64,000 nucleotides of DNA from Beverwykella pulmonaria. Lineage: Eukaryota > Ascomycota > Dothideomycetes > Pleosporales > Melanommataceae. The notes under the pieces are model-generated. The model did not search any database and was not told where the DNA came from. It saw nothing but the letters and a program-made list of their open reading frames with translations. Numbering within the stretch: position 1 is the stretch's first letter; every line of letters begins with the position of its first letter. Of the stretch, positions 33,735-46,254 are shown in pieces. The stretch covers positions 2,588,319 through 2,652,318 of the forward strand of contig BCHH01000006.1 in NCBI GenBank assembly GCA_001599595.1, given 5' to 3'. Made by a program: the position numbers and the translations under genes.

Positions 33735-35603
33735 CTACCCTCGGTTGTCCCGCCCTGGTTCAGGTGCCCAGTTTCTGTTCTCGTACCGGGTTGTTTCGGA
33801 GCCATAAGGATCACGGGGAAGCGGCCTCTGCGTTGTGCCTTGCTGCATTTCGGGTCGTGGTCTTTGCTCACGGGGATCGAACTGCTGGGGCGCTGGGGGT
33901 CGGCTCATCGGTGGATTGTTCACCGGAGGAAAGGATGGTGCAGGATATGTCTGCGTTGGGGGACCGGATCCATTGAAGTTCGTCGGTGGACCGGGGGCTG
34001 GATGGTAGTTGTTCGTCCGTCTTCGCACATTGCGTTCAGGCTCGGGCTCGTCGTCCTCATAGTCAGAATACGGAGATCCGGCTGATCCACCGCCTGCCGT
34101 GGAGGGTGCAACGGAAGGAGGTAGTGATGTCCGCCGCAGTCGAGGCGAAGCGGGGCGTGCATAATGTCGCTCTGCGCCTGCCTGTGAAAAGACGATGGAT
34201 TTGAAGTAGTCCCTCTCGGCACGATAATATTCGACGTCCTCGGTAGCATGCCGAATTTGCTGCTCCAATCTGGATATGCTCATTGATGCCTCGCGTTCCT
34301 TCTCTTTCCGCCTAGCCCGAAATCTTGCCGAGGCACCTGCATTGCGCCTCCTCTTCTCATCCGCGACCTTGGAGGCCGCCTGGACATCAACTGGAATCTG
34401 CACGTGGTGCCCTTGCTGACTCTTGATCGTCAGGATTTGAATACTGCTCTGCCCAGATGGCGCCATCGGAATCATGCTGCGCTCCGTTTCCATCGCAATG
34501 GGCGGATTATGAGGATCCTGGTGGGCGTTGTTCTGGCCTGTTATGTATGAACCCTGTTGGCTAGAAGTCTCGAAGTGACTCGATGCAATCGAGGCTGGTT
34601 GACTGTAGGGAGAATACGAAGCCATTGGACTAGCACTGCCCGACTGCGGAAAGCTAACACTTTGGCGTCGGAGTTCGTTGCGGATCATGTTAGATGGGGG
34701 AGTCGGCGCTGTTGTTGGTCCTGTGGGAAAATAGGTAGCACGGGCTCCCACTGTAGGAGCTGAAACGGCGGGCTGGGAAGTCACTGGATCTGGTCCGTAC
34801 GGTCGGGTGGTTGTTGACAAAAAAGGCGACTGATGGGCATCGATTGTACCAGTGGGGGCGCTCAACACCCCAACACTTTGGGTGCGATGTAGTGTTGGTG
34901 ATCTAGGGCTCATATGATGTCGTGCTGGAAGTCTTTGAGGCGGTTGGAATGGTCTGTTAGATAGAGGCTCCCCTTGGGTGGAATCAACGCTCGTTGGCCG
35001 ACTAATAGATGGAAGGCTTTGTGGAGGCTGTGACTCGATTGGGGACATGGATCCTCTCTGTGATCCACTGCGTCTCCGGTCACGATGCTGCTCCGTTATG
35101 TCGGCCTGCGGGTTCAGGATTGAATGAACGCCTAGAGCGTTCCTCCTCTCCGAGGATGGAGTGGGTGGTGTACTAGACATCTGCCGTAGTGGTGGGAGAG
35201 AAACTGACATGCTGGATGGACTATCGCGGGGGCCATTCCCTTGGTAGGGATGCATGCCTGGGTGCGAGTGGGAAGGAGATCTCGGTGGGCCTGGGTGCTG
35301 GAATGCACGAGGAGCATCGTTCACATGTTGTGATGGAGATTCCGATGCAGTTGGACGCGACATGAGGGACCGTTCGTCAAAGCCCCTCTGACCTTGATGA
35401 GCCAACCATGAGCGGTCCGGCTCAGGGAAACCAGGTTGGCGGGAAATTGGGTTCTCGTCCAGGCACGGCTTTGGGTCGTTGTTGTACGGCGGAGTCAGCG
35501 AGGTTTGGAACCGGTGCGGGTAATGAGCGTGTGGGTGTGGGATAGCGGGGAGCGTTTGGGCAGCCAGTGTGATGGTCTTGTATGGGGTCGCCGTTACGGA
35601 CAA
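33735..35603 (-). CDS. bZIP transcription factor (start codon unresolved)
   Basis: A long frame of about 620 codons ends at a TAG at 33735. The basic region VADEKRRRNAGASARFRARRKEKE (about 34310-34375) carries the N-x2-A-x2-S-A-R-F/R signature of fungal bZIP proteins, followed by a heptad-containing segment (SRLEQQIRHATEDVEYYRAERDYF). The N-terminal 420 residues and the C-terminus are Pro/Ser/Gln-rich and disordered, with a cluster of NxRRR-type basic residues. The frame is open from 35630, but codon one at 35603 is TTG, not ATG. The first in-frame ATG is at 35363 (MSRPTASESP). A pyrimidine-rich acceptor at 35631-35632 (minus) suggests an unseen upstream exon. The gene sits alone between two deserts. 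Target pathway is unknown. Confidence 0.82.
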   Translation of the reverse strand: MSVTATPYKTITLAAQTLPAIPHPHAHYPHRFQTSLTPPYNNDPKPCLDENPISRQPGFPEPDRSWLAHQGQRGFDERSLMSRPTASESPSQHVNDAPRAFQHPGPPRSPSHSHPGMHPYQGNGPRDSPSSMSVSLPPLRQMSSTPPTPSSERRNALGVHSILNPQADITEQHRDRRRSGSQRGSMSPIESQPPQSLPSISRPTSVDSTQGEPLSNRPFQPPQRLPARHHMSPRSPTLHRTQSVGVLSAPTGTIDAHQSPFLSTTTRPYGPDPVTSQPAVSAPTVGARATYFPTGPTTAPTPPSNMIRNELRRQSVSFPQSGSASPMASYSPYSQPASIASSHFETSSQQGSYITGQNNAHQDPHNPPIAMETERSMIPMAPSGQSSIQILTIKSQQGHHVQIPVDVQAASKVADEKRRRNAGASARFRARRKEKEREASMSISRLEQQIRHATEDVEYYRAERDYFKSIVFSQAGAERHYARPASPRLRRTSLPPSVAPSTAGGGSAGSPYSDYEDDEPEPERNVRRRTNNYHPAPGPPTNFNGSGPPTQTYPAPSFPPVNNPPMSRPPAPQQFDPREQRPRPEMQQGTTQRPLPRDPYGSETTRYENRNWAPEPGRDNRG

Positions 35604-38600
35604 CCACCCAAGATGTGAGGAGTGACCAAGCTACCAAAAGAAAGCAAACTGAGGCAGAAGGAAGCTCGAGCAGCAAACACTTGGATAGGCAGATGGGGCC
35701 GTTGGGTGTCAGAAACAGAGTGTTAAGTGCTGTGAAGGCAACGGGCCATACTGTGCTCGCGTGGATAGAGACGTAGGGACGAGAGAGGCGATGATGGACA
35801 CGGCAACCGGGAGCAGACTCGAAAGTGAAGCGTGGTGAAGCTGCAATGATGCAGTGCAGCAGAGCGTGGGTGCGGTGGGAGGGGATGAGGTATATCGGGC
35901 CCGTGACCACGAGACAATACGCAAGGACCGCCGCCCATATAAGAATGTTACGGTGTGAGGAGGGATGTGATGGCTGGCCGCACAGCAAATCATTGCTAGC
36001 TCTTCTGCAGCGGTGCATGGTGTGCACGCCCCTGCCTGGGGCTGCGTCTCCGCCAGAGAGGGACATGAGGATCCCTGTCCATAGCTCCCTGTCCATGTCT
36101 CCCTGTCGGCGGCGTTGGACGCGCGCTAGGCGGTGCTCAAAGACGCTCGACGGCGTGCGCACGGCGACCAGGCGACCCTGCTGGTCGTGCTGGCACTCTC
36201 GCAGCGCTACTGCACGCGGAAGGCGGGAGCCGGCCGCAAGAGGAGACGGCGCTGAGCCTGCCAACATCACGACAGCGGGCACAATTCAATCCTGCGCAGA
36301 GCGACGGAACCGCACAGCTGTACAACGGCGCCCACAGCTCTGAGCCCTGAGTCCGCGCGCCGCTCGCGCCGCTCAGAAACACAGCAAACCACACATGCCC
36401 AGCAGCTGTGATGGCGCTCTCCATTGGCGGCCTGCAGCGCGTGCGCAGGCCAGCGGGGACTGCCCGGACAGCTCCTGTCATCTCGTGCTGCAACAAGACG
36501 CGGTGAGGGCGGCCAGCCTCAACGACACAGGCGCAAGGCCAGGGGATCCAGCGGAAGTACCCCGGCTCGCCTCCAGAAAGCGTCATGGTCGCTCGTCTTG
36601 GCTCTGCAGCGGTCCTCCCTCGCAGTTAGTCTGGAGGGGCGTGATGTGCCTGGGCAGCAGTGGGGCTCTCTCGAGTCGTGGGTCGGACTTCGCATCAGAT
36701 CAGGTGCCAGGAGAAGGCTTCCCTTCGCTCGGGTTCGAGTGAGGCACGTCTGTGACTTCTCTGCTCCTGAAAAGTCGTCGACCAAAGTGCTCGACACAGT
36801 TGTGCTTGACCTCAAGCCTGTTGGCAGAACAAATGTTATCGAGTCTTCTTTCTTTTGACCTGCGCGTTCAGGGGGGGCATCGTCCCTTGCAAATCGGCCT
36901 CACCCCCGCCGCACGTGGGTTGCGCTGCAGGACAAGTCTGATGATGTGAATAGTGCTCAGACGGCTCGAAGACGGGAACCCGACGTCACGGAGGGAAGTC
37001 GGGCGTCAGGACTCAGGAACGTCTTTCCCGCAGAGGCAAAGAAATTGCAAGCGCAGCGCCATGGTAGACAATGGTGGGAGAGCGTGAGGCACTGGAGGAG
37101 GCTCCACGAACGGCGGGCGTGTGCAATTTTGGAACGTGGAGTCGACGTGGGGGTTACGAACGGCATCCCGAGCCCCCTCGCTTGGCGTTTGGGGTATCAA
37201 GACATCGTCATCGTCACCTCAACAAGCCGCTCAAAGCGAGACTGCGACAGCTCCCAGCTCTTACCACTGGATATGGCTGCAAGCGGGTGAGCGTGGCGCC
37301 AGTGGGCTTTGGGGCTCCAAGTTGCGGCCTCTCGCCCCGTCAGTGGCAGCATCCATCTCACCGCACTCCCACGCATGCGCTGTTCCCGTGGGGGTGGTTC
37401 TGGAGGAGCTAGGGCCTCTGGGCCAGGTTCTAAGTTCCCCTCGATGATGCGCATGATTCCCTCTCGATCCCGGAGTGGGGAGTCGGTGAATTGGGCTCAC
37501 AACGCTAAACGACGGCTTGGACAGGAATTGGAAGGACGCCAGGCCTTGGTGGCAGACCGAGAAAGGGCGCGCAACGTGCTGCTGCAATGCAGCTGGGCAG
37601 TTGGAGGTTTGTTGGGCGTCAACCACGCAACTCCACACTCGAACCCTCCCGCATTGCATATTACGTCACGTGCTGCTCATTCACGAGCACGGATTCTGTG
37701 ATTGGCAGCGTTGCGCCCTCGTCTTCTGCTACGCGCTGCGCGTGCTTGAGTTGTGCTTTTGTCCCACTGTCTCACTCTGCGCTCGATGTTCAAGAGCTAG
37801 AGGCGCCGTGGCGGGAGACGGGATGCTCGTTGGCCATAACATGTTGCCCTTCCGCGTCGGCGTGCAATGCCTGCTGGGGCGCTGGGCTAATGCACTGCTT
37901 GTCGAATGCATCTTGACGGACTGCGTGTGGCGCTGCGTCGCGGCCACGGGACAGCAGTGTGCTCCACTCCACACAGACAGGCAGACGGACGAGGTGTTGA
38001 GGGGCTCCATTTTAGCTCACCGTCGGCCAGCGTCGGAAGCGGTCCGGCTCCTGCCCCGCAGTCGCGAGCATGCCCACACCCCGATGCACAATTCACCAAT
38101 CCGCACATCTCACTCTCATCCTACTCCTCCTCCTCTCCTCTATGCATGTACCCGCCTCCCATCCTTCTGTCGCGACCTTTTCGTCCCATGCACCAGGCCC
38201 GGCGCTGATGCCGACCATGCTTTCACGACTCGACGACTCGTATCCGTCCCGTTTTCGCTCTTTTGTCTTGCTCCCTTATCCGCACGCAAACACCCGACCG
38301 CGCGCCATGCCCAGGGGTGTGTTCCCGAAGCGTCGTAGCTCACATCCGGGGCAGTGGTCGCCGCCACAATTGTCTGCTGGACCTGGGCTGATCTGGTTGG
38401 CCGTTTCAAAGATGATCGAACCTTCGACGCCAAAACTAGAAGCACGACTACCTGTTTCCAGCTCCAGCCTGTCGGGAGTCGAAGCGGAAATTCAGGAGAC
38501 TTTGCCCTGCCTTGTCTGCACGCCTCGGCACGTCACACTTGCCGTCTTGCCAAACCCATATCACTCCGAACCGCGCGAAGCGTGTCTTACCCTCTCTGTC

Positions 38601-41600
38601 CCAGACCAGTGGGTAGTCGGCTCGAAACGAGATGAGGAGCAGGCCTGGGCAGCGACCCGTTCGTCGTCATGATTCACCACTAGAGGCTGCTCTTTCCTTC
38701 TTCCTTTGGCGGTAACGACCCTGTCTTTCACTCATGAGCTGCCAGCTTCGCCTGTGCCATCGGCCGGAAGTTGTGAGGCACTCGGCATGCCGAGCCCTCA
38801 CCTGCCCCTCTGTTTGTGCGGATATTATCGACCCTGTCCCAGCACGTTTGCGCCATTGCTCCGTGAGTCTTGTGCAGCGCAATTCCTTGCACGCACAATC
38901 TGACTGACAAAATAATTGCGTGCTATGCATTCAGGGACCAGGTTGGCTCGGCATCGCAACCAACGCATCGGCACTTGTCTGAAGCTCCATGACAGTGACA
39001 AGAGGTCAGGCAGAGCACTTCTAACCAATTTCGTCAATCTCCGCAATCTTCATTAACCCTTTCCTGATCATCGTTCCTTTGTGAGTCAGTTGCGTTTGAT
39101 CAGCCGTACGCGGTCAATTCGGAACAACTACGAGGGCACACCCACTTCTAGTTAGGCACTTTACCGACGCAGTGGAATTGCACTGCCCAGCCTCATCACG
39201 TACATCACATGTCCGTTCCCGAACAAAACCGCAATTTTGAACGTGTCAGCGACCTCAGCTGTGTCCAAGGTTGCGACTTCGTGGCATATCGTTCGTGGTG
39301 TTTGCTTTCCAATTAGCATTCTTTTAGGTGACTCCTCGATCGACCTCAGGAAAAGTCTACTCTAGGTAATCTTGCCTCGCCAGGCTCACCGTTCAGTGCA
39401 AGTCATCCTATCAATTCATATCGCATGCATATACACACCAGCTATGATTCCCAGGACCCGCTGCACGACAGCCTCGCAATAACCTCGCAAGGCGCCTGTC
39501 CCGGGCGATATAACGCCTGTTCTACGACGCAATTGCCCATGTCCTAAGTCCCTGATAAAACCTGCATTATTGGCTATTAAAGCACGGATAAGGCATTCGA
39601 CAGGCGTCCACGTGCACAATATCGAAAAGTCCGCTCGCACTATTGGCTGGTATTTATTTTCAATTTCAGGAATGTCGCAGTTAGCTGCACTCGAACGACC
39701 AGACTGATTTACCCGCTCGCGAGGTCAAGAGAAAATCAAGGGTCGGCTCGCCAGCCGGGAATCGTCAAACGCCCTTGAATGCACGAGCAGGAGGATCCAC
39801 GTCGAAAACCTTAATCCTTCCGCGTGGCCAGGTCCTTCGAGAAGAAACGTGGAATTTCCGCATTTATCCAACATGTCAGTTAGATTCTGCGCTGTCGTCC
39901 TCGAATCACGGTCATCAAAAGTTGTCGCCAACTCTTGGAATATCCATCCCCGGGAGAAGAAATTCAACTGGTGCACATCACCATCCTGCATGCATGGGAT
40001 TGCGTGGATTTGGTGTCATCAAGGTACATAATCCTCGGCTCAACGTTCGCTGCTATCCGTCAGCGGTCTGAGAGCACGAGGTACTTTCCTTCTTCGTACG
40101 GCTTCCGAAGGCTGTTGCTCATTTGCAGTCCCACATCTGCTCTCGTTCCTTCTCCCAATCTCGTACGGAACATTCATTTAGCCTCCTCTCTGTGGGGGCG
40201 CGCCATTGCACTCATCGGTCTGTGGCCTCAGAGTTCTCGTTGACCGACACCGTATCTGTCTGACCAGCATCCCCCGTCTGCACATCTGTGGTCTGCTGAG
40301 GAACTCCAAGGACTATCACTCTGCAGCCTGAACGGGTGATCATGTGTCTGTGAGGCTGCATACCTTTGCATATCACATTCTTCTCATTGGTCTATCCGGA
40401 TATGCACGCTACACGAAATCTGCTATCCTGCGTCACTATTTCTATTTATGGTGGTTTGGATCTTGCCAGATCACATAACGTTGAACAGTGACTGTATTAT
40501 CACTTGTAGCCATCAAAGTTCACTTTGACTGTTCTTACTGAGGACTAATAGGAACAACCTCAAGAGCCTACTCGGCAGCATACGAGCAGAGAATTGCGTA
40601 TGGCCACTGGCGTGTGAAATTCCGCTTTTGCTAGACGAAGATCCACCGTTTCTGAACGGCGTCAATGCGCTAGTTCAACTGCCATGATGACACCTCCGAA
40701 GATCAGCCAACGTCTTCTGCCGGCAGAAAGACAAGAAACATTCGACACGTGTCTCAAGGATGGAGGGGCGGTGTGCCAAGTAGCAACAATCACTTTCCAG
40801 GTCTAACGCTCTGTGCTTCCGCATAATCGGCGCGCACTTTTCGAGCACATTGCTTCCACTCGCAGCGAGAAGGAGGTATTTCGGTCGCAAATAAATTATA
40901 TTCACGCGCGTATCAGGAGTCCATGAGTTCGATGAAGTCCTTGTTTCCAAGAACCTGTCTCAGAGGTATCGCACGACGCGACGCGACGCACCCGAACTAT
41001 TCCAAGTCACTCCCGACCGTTTGGAGAACGGGGCTTTATCATCGTTTGACGTTTGACATTCCGGTATTTCAAGTCTGGTAAGAGTTTCAACCCGCTACGC
41101 GAGGTTCGCCTCACACTTTGCATTCCTTGGCCCGGATCCTGCTATATCATAGCTCTTATAGTACGTCACATATTGCGATTCCTTGTGATCACGCGCAGCG
41201 TCTTCCGTGCCCGGAATCGGATCTTGAGCATGTTGACTGCATTAAACATGCTTGATAAATATCAGCTATCCTGGTAGCATATTTTGAGCTTTGAAGTTGC
41301 CACGAAAGGTTGCGGTTTGCATCAACAGGGAACTATAGTGCCACGTATTATAGGCTCAATAAGGATTGCATGCCATGAACACGTACTCTGTGGGGTTTGG
41401 TAATCGAATGACCAACGTGTACCACCTCAGATATCCAAGGCCTTTCATGCAGTCTACAGTCTACTAATCTTACAGATCATAGCCTCGGCGGATAGCTCAC
41501 ACCCGTAGCCTCGATCATGCTGCATGCGCCAGCAGTTGTCCTGCCGGTCCGCCTTCCATTCTCACCAATCCCAATCGAAATTTCTGGGGTGTGTTGACAA

Positions 41601-44600
41601 AGCCTGAGGTAGTCGATCTCGTTACATCGATTCCCGGTCGAGTTTCAACTTGAACGCCTCGATATCGCCTTCCTAATCCAGCACGCAATTGTCATTGGGC
41701 ACCAACGCACGGTTTCCCCACGACAACGGCACAATGCAAGCGCTATTTTCTCTTGTCCACCTATAGAACCGCACATTTTATATTGTCTCGGCCTCCCCGA
41801 TTCATGAAATTTTTTTCCGAGTGTCGCTGCTCTGCCTTACACCAGCCCCTCATTTCTTGTCAGACTGACGTTAACCCGAGCGCCCTTCTGCGTCGCTAAC
41901 GCACGCAATGCGGATGACGAACAGCAAGATTCAAGCACGTGCCGTCAGACTTTAGCACTTCACACATTAACACTGTAACCTAGATCGCGGATAACAGTCT
42001 TCCAAACCTTGATGAGATGCCAATTCAACCTAACTGAGGCTGTGGAGCAATTGACTGCGGATATGCCATTTGCAATAGCATATAACTTCTCAGAATATCA
42101 GCACACTTACTATACTTTGTACCTGGCACGCGTCTGTTGCTCGATGCATGTAGATACAGGCGTCAAAAACAACATCCCACGTTTCCAGGTTCCCCCTGGT
42201 TGTCTCGGAGGGACTCTCCGCGGTCTGCAGAAAGGCTCCGGGGGCGTGCCGCTGACCGTCCGAGGCCGCGACGGCAATTGGAAACTCCTCAATTCTCGAC
42301 AAGGACGCTCTCCACATTCTTCCGGCAAGTTGCTTTTCCAGCGACTGAGTAAGACAATTTTATCACGAGCAGTGAACCAGAAGCAAAAAATCATGGTTAG
42401 TATTACTATTGTTTGTTGTGAGTCTGTTGTATCCATGTGAATTGAAATGCAGCCAGCTTGGTTTACGAACTATTGATATTGGCTGCACACTACCCACCCC
42501 TCTTCTTTGCGGATCTGAGATCTTGGGCTTGAGCTTCAATCATAGTGCAACACATAGACCTACAGTGTGAACCTCGAGCCCAAAGCAAAGACCGTTCAAC
42601 AGAATTCGATTTCACCAAACCCAAGCACACAGAAGCAAACAAACACCTCAACACCACCACAGATACTACACTCATCAAACCCTTGATTTATTATTCAAAC
42701 TTCAACGCACTGTACAATAATCCATGGCCCCATCCCCGCATTCGCCTTGTCAACCCTTTCCTCACCGATTGTCGGATCGGAGATCCGACGAATGGGATGT
42801 GGAAGCGCTTCCGTCCGCAGTTCAAGTGAGGCTGCATAATTCATGGAGAACACCGCACATACATATACGCATGCAGTTCACGTTTTTCTTGCTTTTATTC
42901 TTGGTCGATGTGCATCAGTGGCTTAGGAGACTACACCGATCGAGGTCGTGCGTCTTAGGGGGGGAGGGTTGTGATGCCGTGCATATGGCGAAGGGAGAGC
43001 GGAGTGGTTGAGCTGCATGAAAGTGGTTGAAAAGTAAGTTTCGGTTGTGAGTGATGAGGGTGGAACGAACGGCATCCAATACAGAATTCGTGTTGTAAGT
43101 CGTTGTGTGGTGGTCTTGATAGGTCTGGAAGGGTGTTTCCATTACGGCTTCGCTCTTCCCCGCATACACGAGGAGAATTAGAGAATTGACAGTTGTGGAG
43201 ATTGTTGAGTCTGGCTGGGTATTTTGGCCGGGAGGATTTCCAAGAGATTACTCGGGTTCTTGGATAATGTGGTGGAAGGGAAGAAGGTGGGATGCAGGTG
43301 CTCTTCTATCGGCTTGGGCTTGAGGGGATTCCGTGAAGTGCAGGACCACGTATAGTGCTTGACAGACTTGGAAGTTCTCATTATAGAACACATACTTGAA
43401 ACACGCATTTATTCGCAAGACCCAAACGACTCTTTCAAAGATTCAGTGAAGGAAATAGTGAGGCATAGATGCACAATATTTAAGATAAAAAAATCATAAG
43501 TATGGTTAAAAGAGAATATAAGATCGCTTCAGCAGGCGTCTACTCGACTGCAGGTGAAGGAAATTTTCCACTCGTGCTCATATAGCACCCGCCTGTAGAC
43601 CAGGTGAGGGCTTTAAGTCTCAAATTCATGAACAGGAAGATCTATTTAAATGTATAAATAGCGGCTTCCTGCTTGGACAAAGATGGAATTATCTTGCGAT
43701 TCAGAACAGAAAGTTCAACAAGATAGTAAGCTCCGATTTCACTTGTTCCATCTGGAAGTGTCTCTGGACGAAGATACCTAAAGGCACAATATAGCGGATC
43801 AGCTTACATGACCTACCTATGGTCGTGGTTCCAATAGGGGTTCTATATCCATTAGCCCTAGTGAAGCTGTGTGATTCTTGGCTCATCACTTTCTACCTAT
43901 TTACACTGCAGATAGCTTCTCTACAATGCAAACTATCACAGCCCCAATTCTATGATTTGCTCGCCTTCGGCTCCTCATTATGAACCCCGTTACATAATCT
44001 CTACCAAGTAGGTTAATGCATGAACAAACACAGGCGATTTTGTCCGCTTTCGAATCAAGTATGGTTGCTAAGAGACGAAGATACAGCTAAGCGTGCTCCA
44101 GACTACTACTAGGTCATGTAGACAGCGCGAGTCTGGAAAGAACACGTCGAAAGCCATCCTCTCGACAAAAATATTCCAATTCTCTGTAATGACCCCCCGA
44201 GACACCCCAAAGAGAACCTGGAGGTGCCCTCACTCAATTAAGAGTGCCAACATTCGGCCCAATCCAGTCGTGTACGCGAACCTCGCACGCCGTATTACAG
44301 ACCCACTACTATATTTTGCTTGAAACGGTCAATTTCTAATGATAAAAAGCTGGAAAAAGCAAAGAAGAAACGTTGATGCGAATACCTGCTCCAAAATCGG
44401 GTTAGAGTTCTATCTAAAGTATGGTATTCCTGGACGTCCCCGAATGCCAGCGCCCCACAGCTACACAAAAATTTAAAAGATTGGACATAATACACCATAG
44501 AAGTATGGAACTTGCATCTTCAAAGAAACCCTACCCTTGGAACCTGTCCTAGGATGGTAGGCCGACCACTCAAGGCTGAGTCTAACCAAAAGATTGATAT

Positions 44601-46254
44601 TGCATTTTCGAGCAAGAGTTTAAAAGGCAGTACCTCTAAACGTAAAGGTTTCTAAATCACGGAATATCTAATAATCAACTTCAGATGGAGCGAGCCTTCA
44701 CAAGAAGGATTCAATAATAGAATCGAGAGGCTATGATTCACCGTATGATTTCCGTAGACCTCCTAACAGATTTGGATCCAAGTCCAACCCCAAACAGACA
44801 ATTTAGCATTTCGAGCATTCCGGTGCATAATATAGCAGGCTGCGTGCATTGACCACACGTCTAACTCATCTAACAGAAGCCACAGAAAGAGGTAAAAGGG
44901 CTTGCTTACCAGACGTTTAAAAGAGGAATATAGAGATCTAAATAAAAGGGCATACAAAATTATAAGTTCTTCGGACATGGCTTCAGGTAAAGTGACGGAT
45001 GACTCGCTACGAAATTCCTCACACCCAGATCTGATGTCCTACCGCCGGAGAACATCTTTGTGAACCAGGTAATATGTAAAGTGTTCCAAAAATTTATATG
45101 AGATTGCACCGACTTCAGGAGCAGGACCAATATGTTTAAAGCCATATTTGTAAGTCACAACTATAGTTCCCAGCTATCGAACTTAGACGGCACCATCGTC
45201 TTCTCCTCCTCGATCTTAGCCCACAAATCTTCAAGTGACTTCTTCTCCTTGGTGCGAGGATCTATAGGCCCTCAGTCGGCACTTTCTTCTACGTATGGTC
45301 ATAGTTATTGAGTATGAAGATGATCCAACGTGTGGCCATCCAGACAATTCAGTCATTCTTTAGAGGCTGTGTCTCTGTCGGGACGAAAGTGCATTGGTAA
45401 GAAGCTCTGCAGCGAAGATGAGATCATTGAATATTATCATTGAGTTCAAATATTGGAGTACGAAGATCGGGCTTCGGTTCTTGGTGGGGGAACACGTGCA
45501 CCTCGGCCGGTATTTTGTCGGTTTTGGGAATTGTTATTGTAGCAGCTTTGTTCACTGAGGTGCATCTTGAGTGTTTGTACATAATAGTGTTCTATGAGGT
45601 TCGTTCATGATCTTTCTGGTGTAAGGTTCTGCTGAGGTGTTCATTGGTTGGATGTTCTGAACTATTGGGAAATCCTTTATCGCATTTATTGATTGCGCTA
45701 CCCGTTGAAAGCTCGAAAAGAACGATAGGTACATGCGAGAGTCCTGCTAACTGATAAAGCAGGGCCAAGTAAGGTCATGTTGACCATTTTTTTATCCAAA
45801 GCTGTGTCTAAATCTACTCGACTTTGTACGAGTTATCCTCGGAGGCGGAAATATGCATGTAAGTAATAACCTACAGAAAGTAAGCATGGTATCCGAGAGC
45901 ATTAGTTAAACCCTCTGCTCTCTAATCCAATTTGAACATAAATCGCGTTCTTGAAACTGGTCATGAAGGAAGGACAGAAGTCTGTTGTAGGACGTCATAC
46001 CGCTAACCCCAATTCACCCTGCGGGGAAGACTCCGAAAGTTATGATCTCCTATCGGCGCTTTGCCTATCAGGTCGATGATCCACAACGACACCACACGCC
46101 ATCATTCGCGGGGTTGGCCTTGGGTGATGCATAAGCTAGCTATCATGCTTCAAATACCCCTGTATTTCCGCACGATGGGATTTGTTCGCTCGTTTCACTT
46201 CGCAGGAACTCGAAGGCTACAACCCACAACCACACATCCCGCTTGACGACCTCT
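35604..46254. other. Gene desert, 10.6 kb, upstream of bZIP
   Basis: The first 3.5 kb is GC-rich and probably holds the bZIP promoter, leader and perhaps an unseen first exon; open frames here (35604-36282 minus, 37517-38338 plus) have no domain-like sequence. The part from 43 to 46 kb is AT-rich. A short minus-strand stretch at about 45168-45264 reads DPRTKEKKSLEDLWAKIEEE and ends at a stop; it may be a relic of a final exon. Nothing else is supported. Confidence 0.5.

Noticed and set aside
35604..36282. A 286-codon minus-strand frame (35422-36282) overlapping the bZIP 5' end
   Set aside because: It is out of frame with the bZIP coding sequence over the shared part and its translation has no domain-like pattern. 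It is most likely a chance frame in GC-rich leader DNA.
37517..38338. A 273-codon plus-strand frame in the GC-rich desert
   Set aside because: Translation is Cys/His/Thr-rich and irregular, with no motif; GC-rich DNA yields long chance frames and overlapping frames on both strands are equally open.
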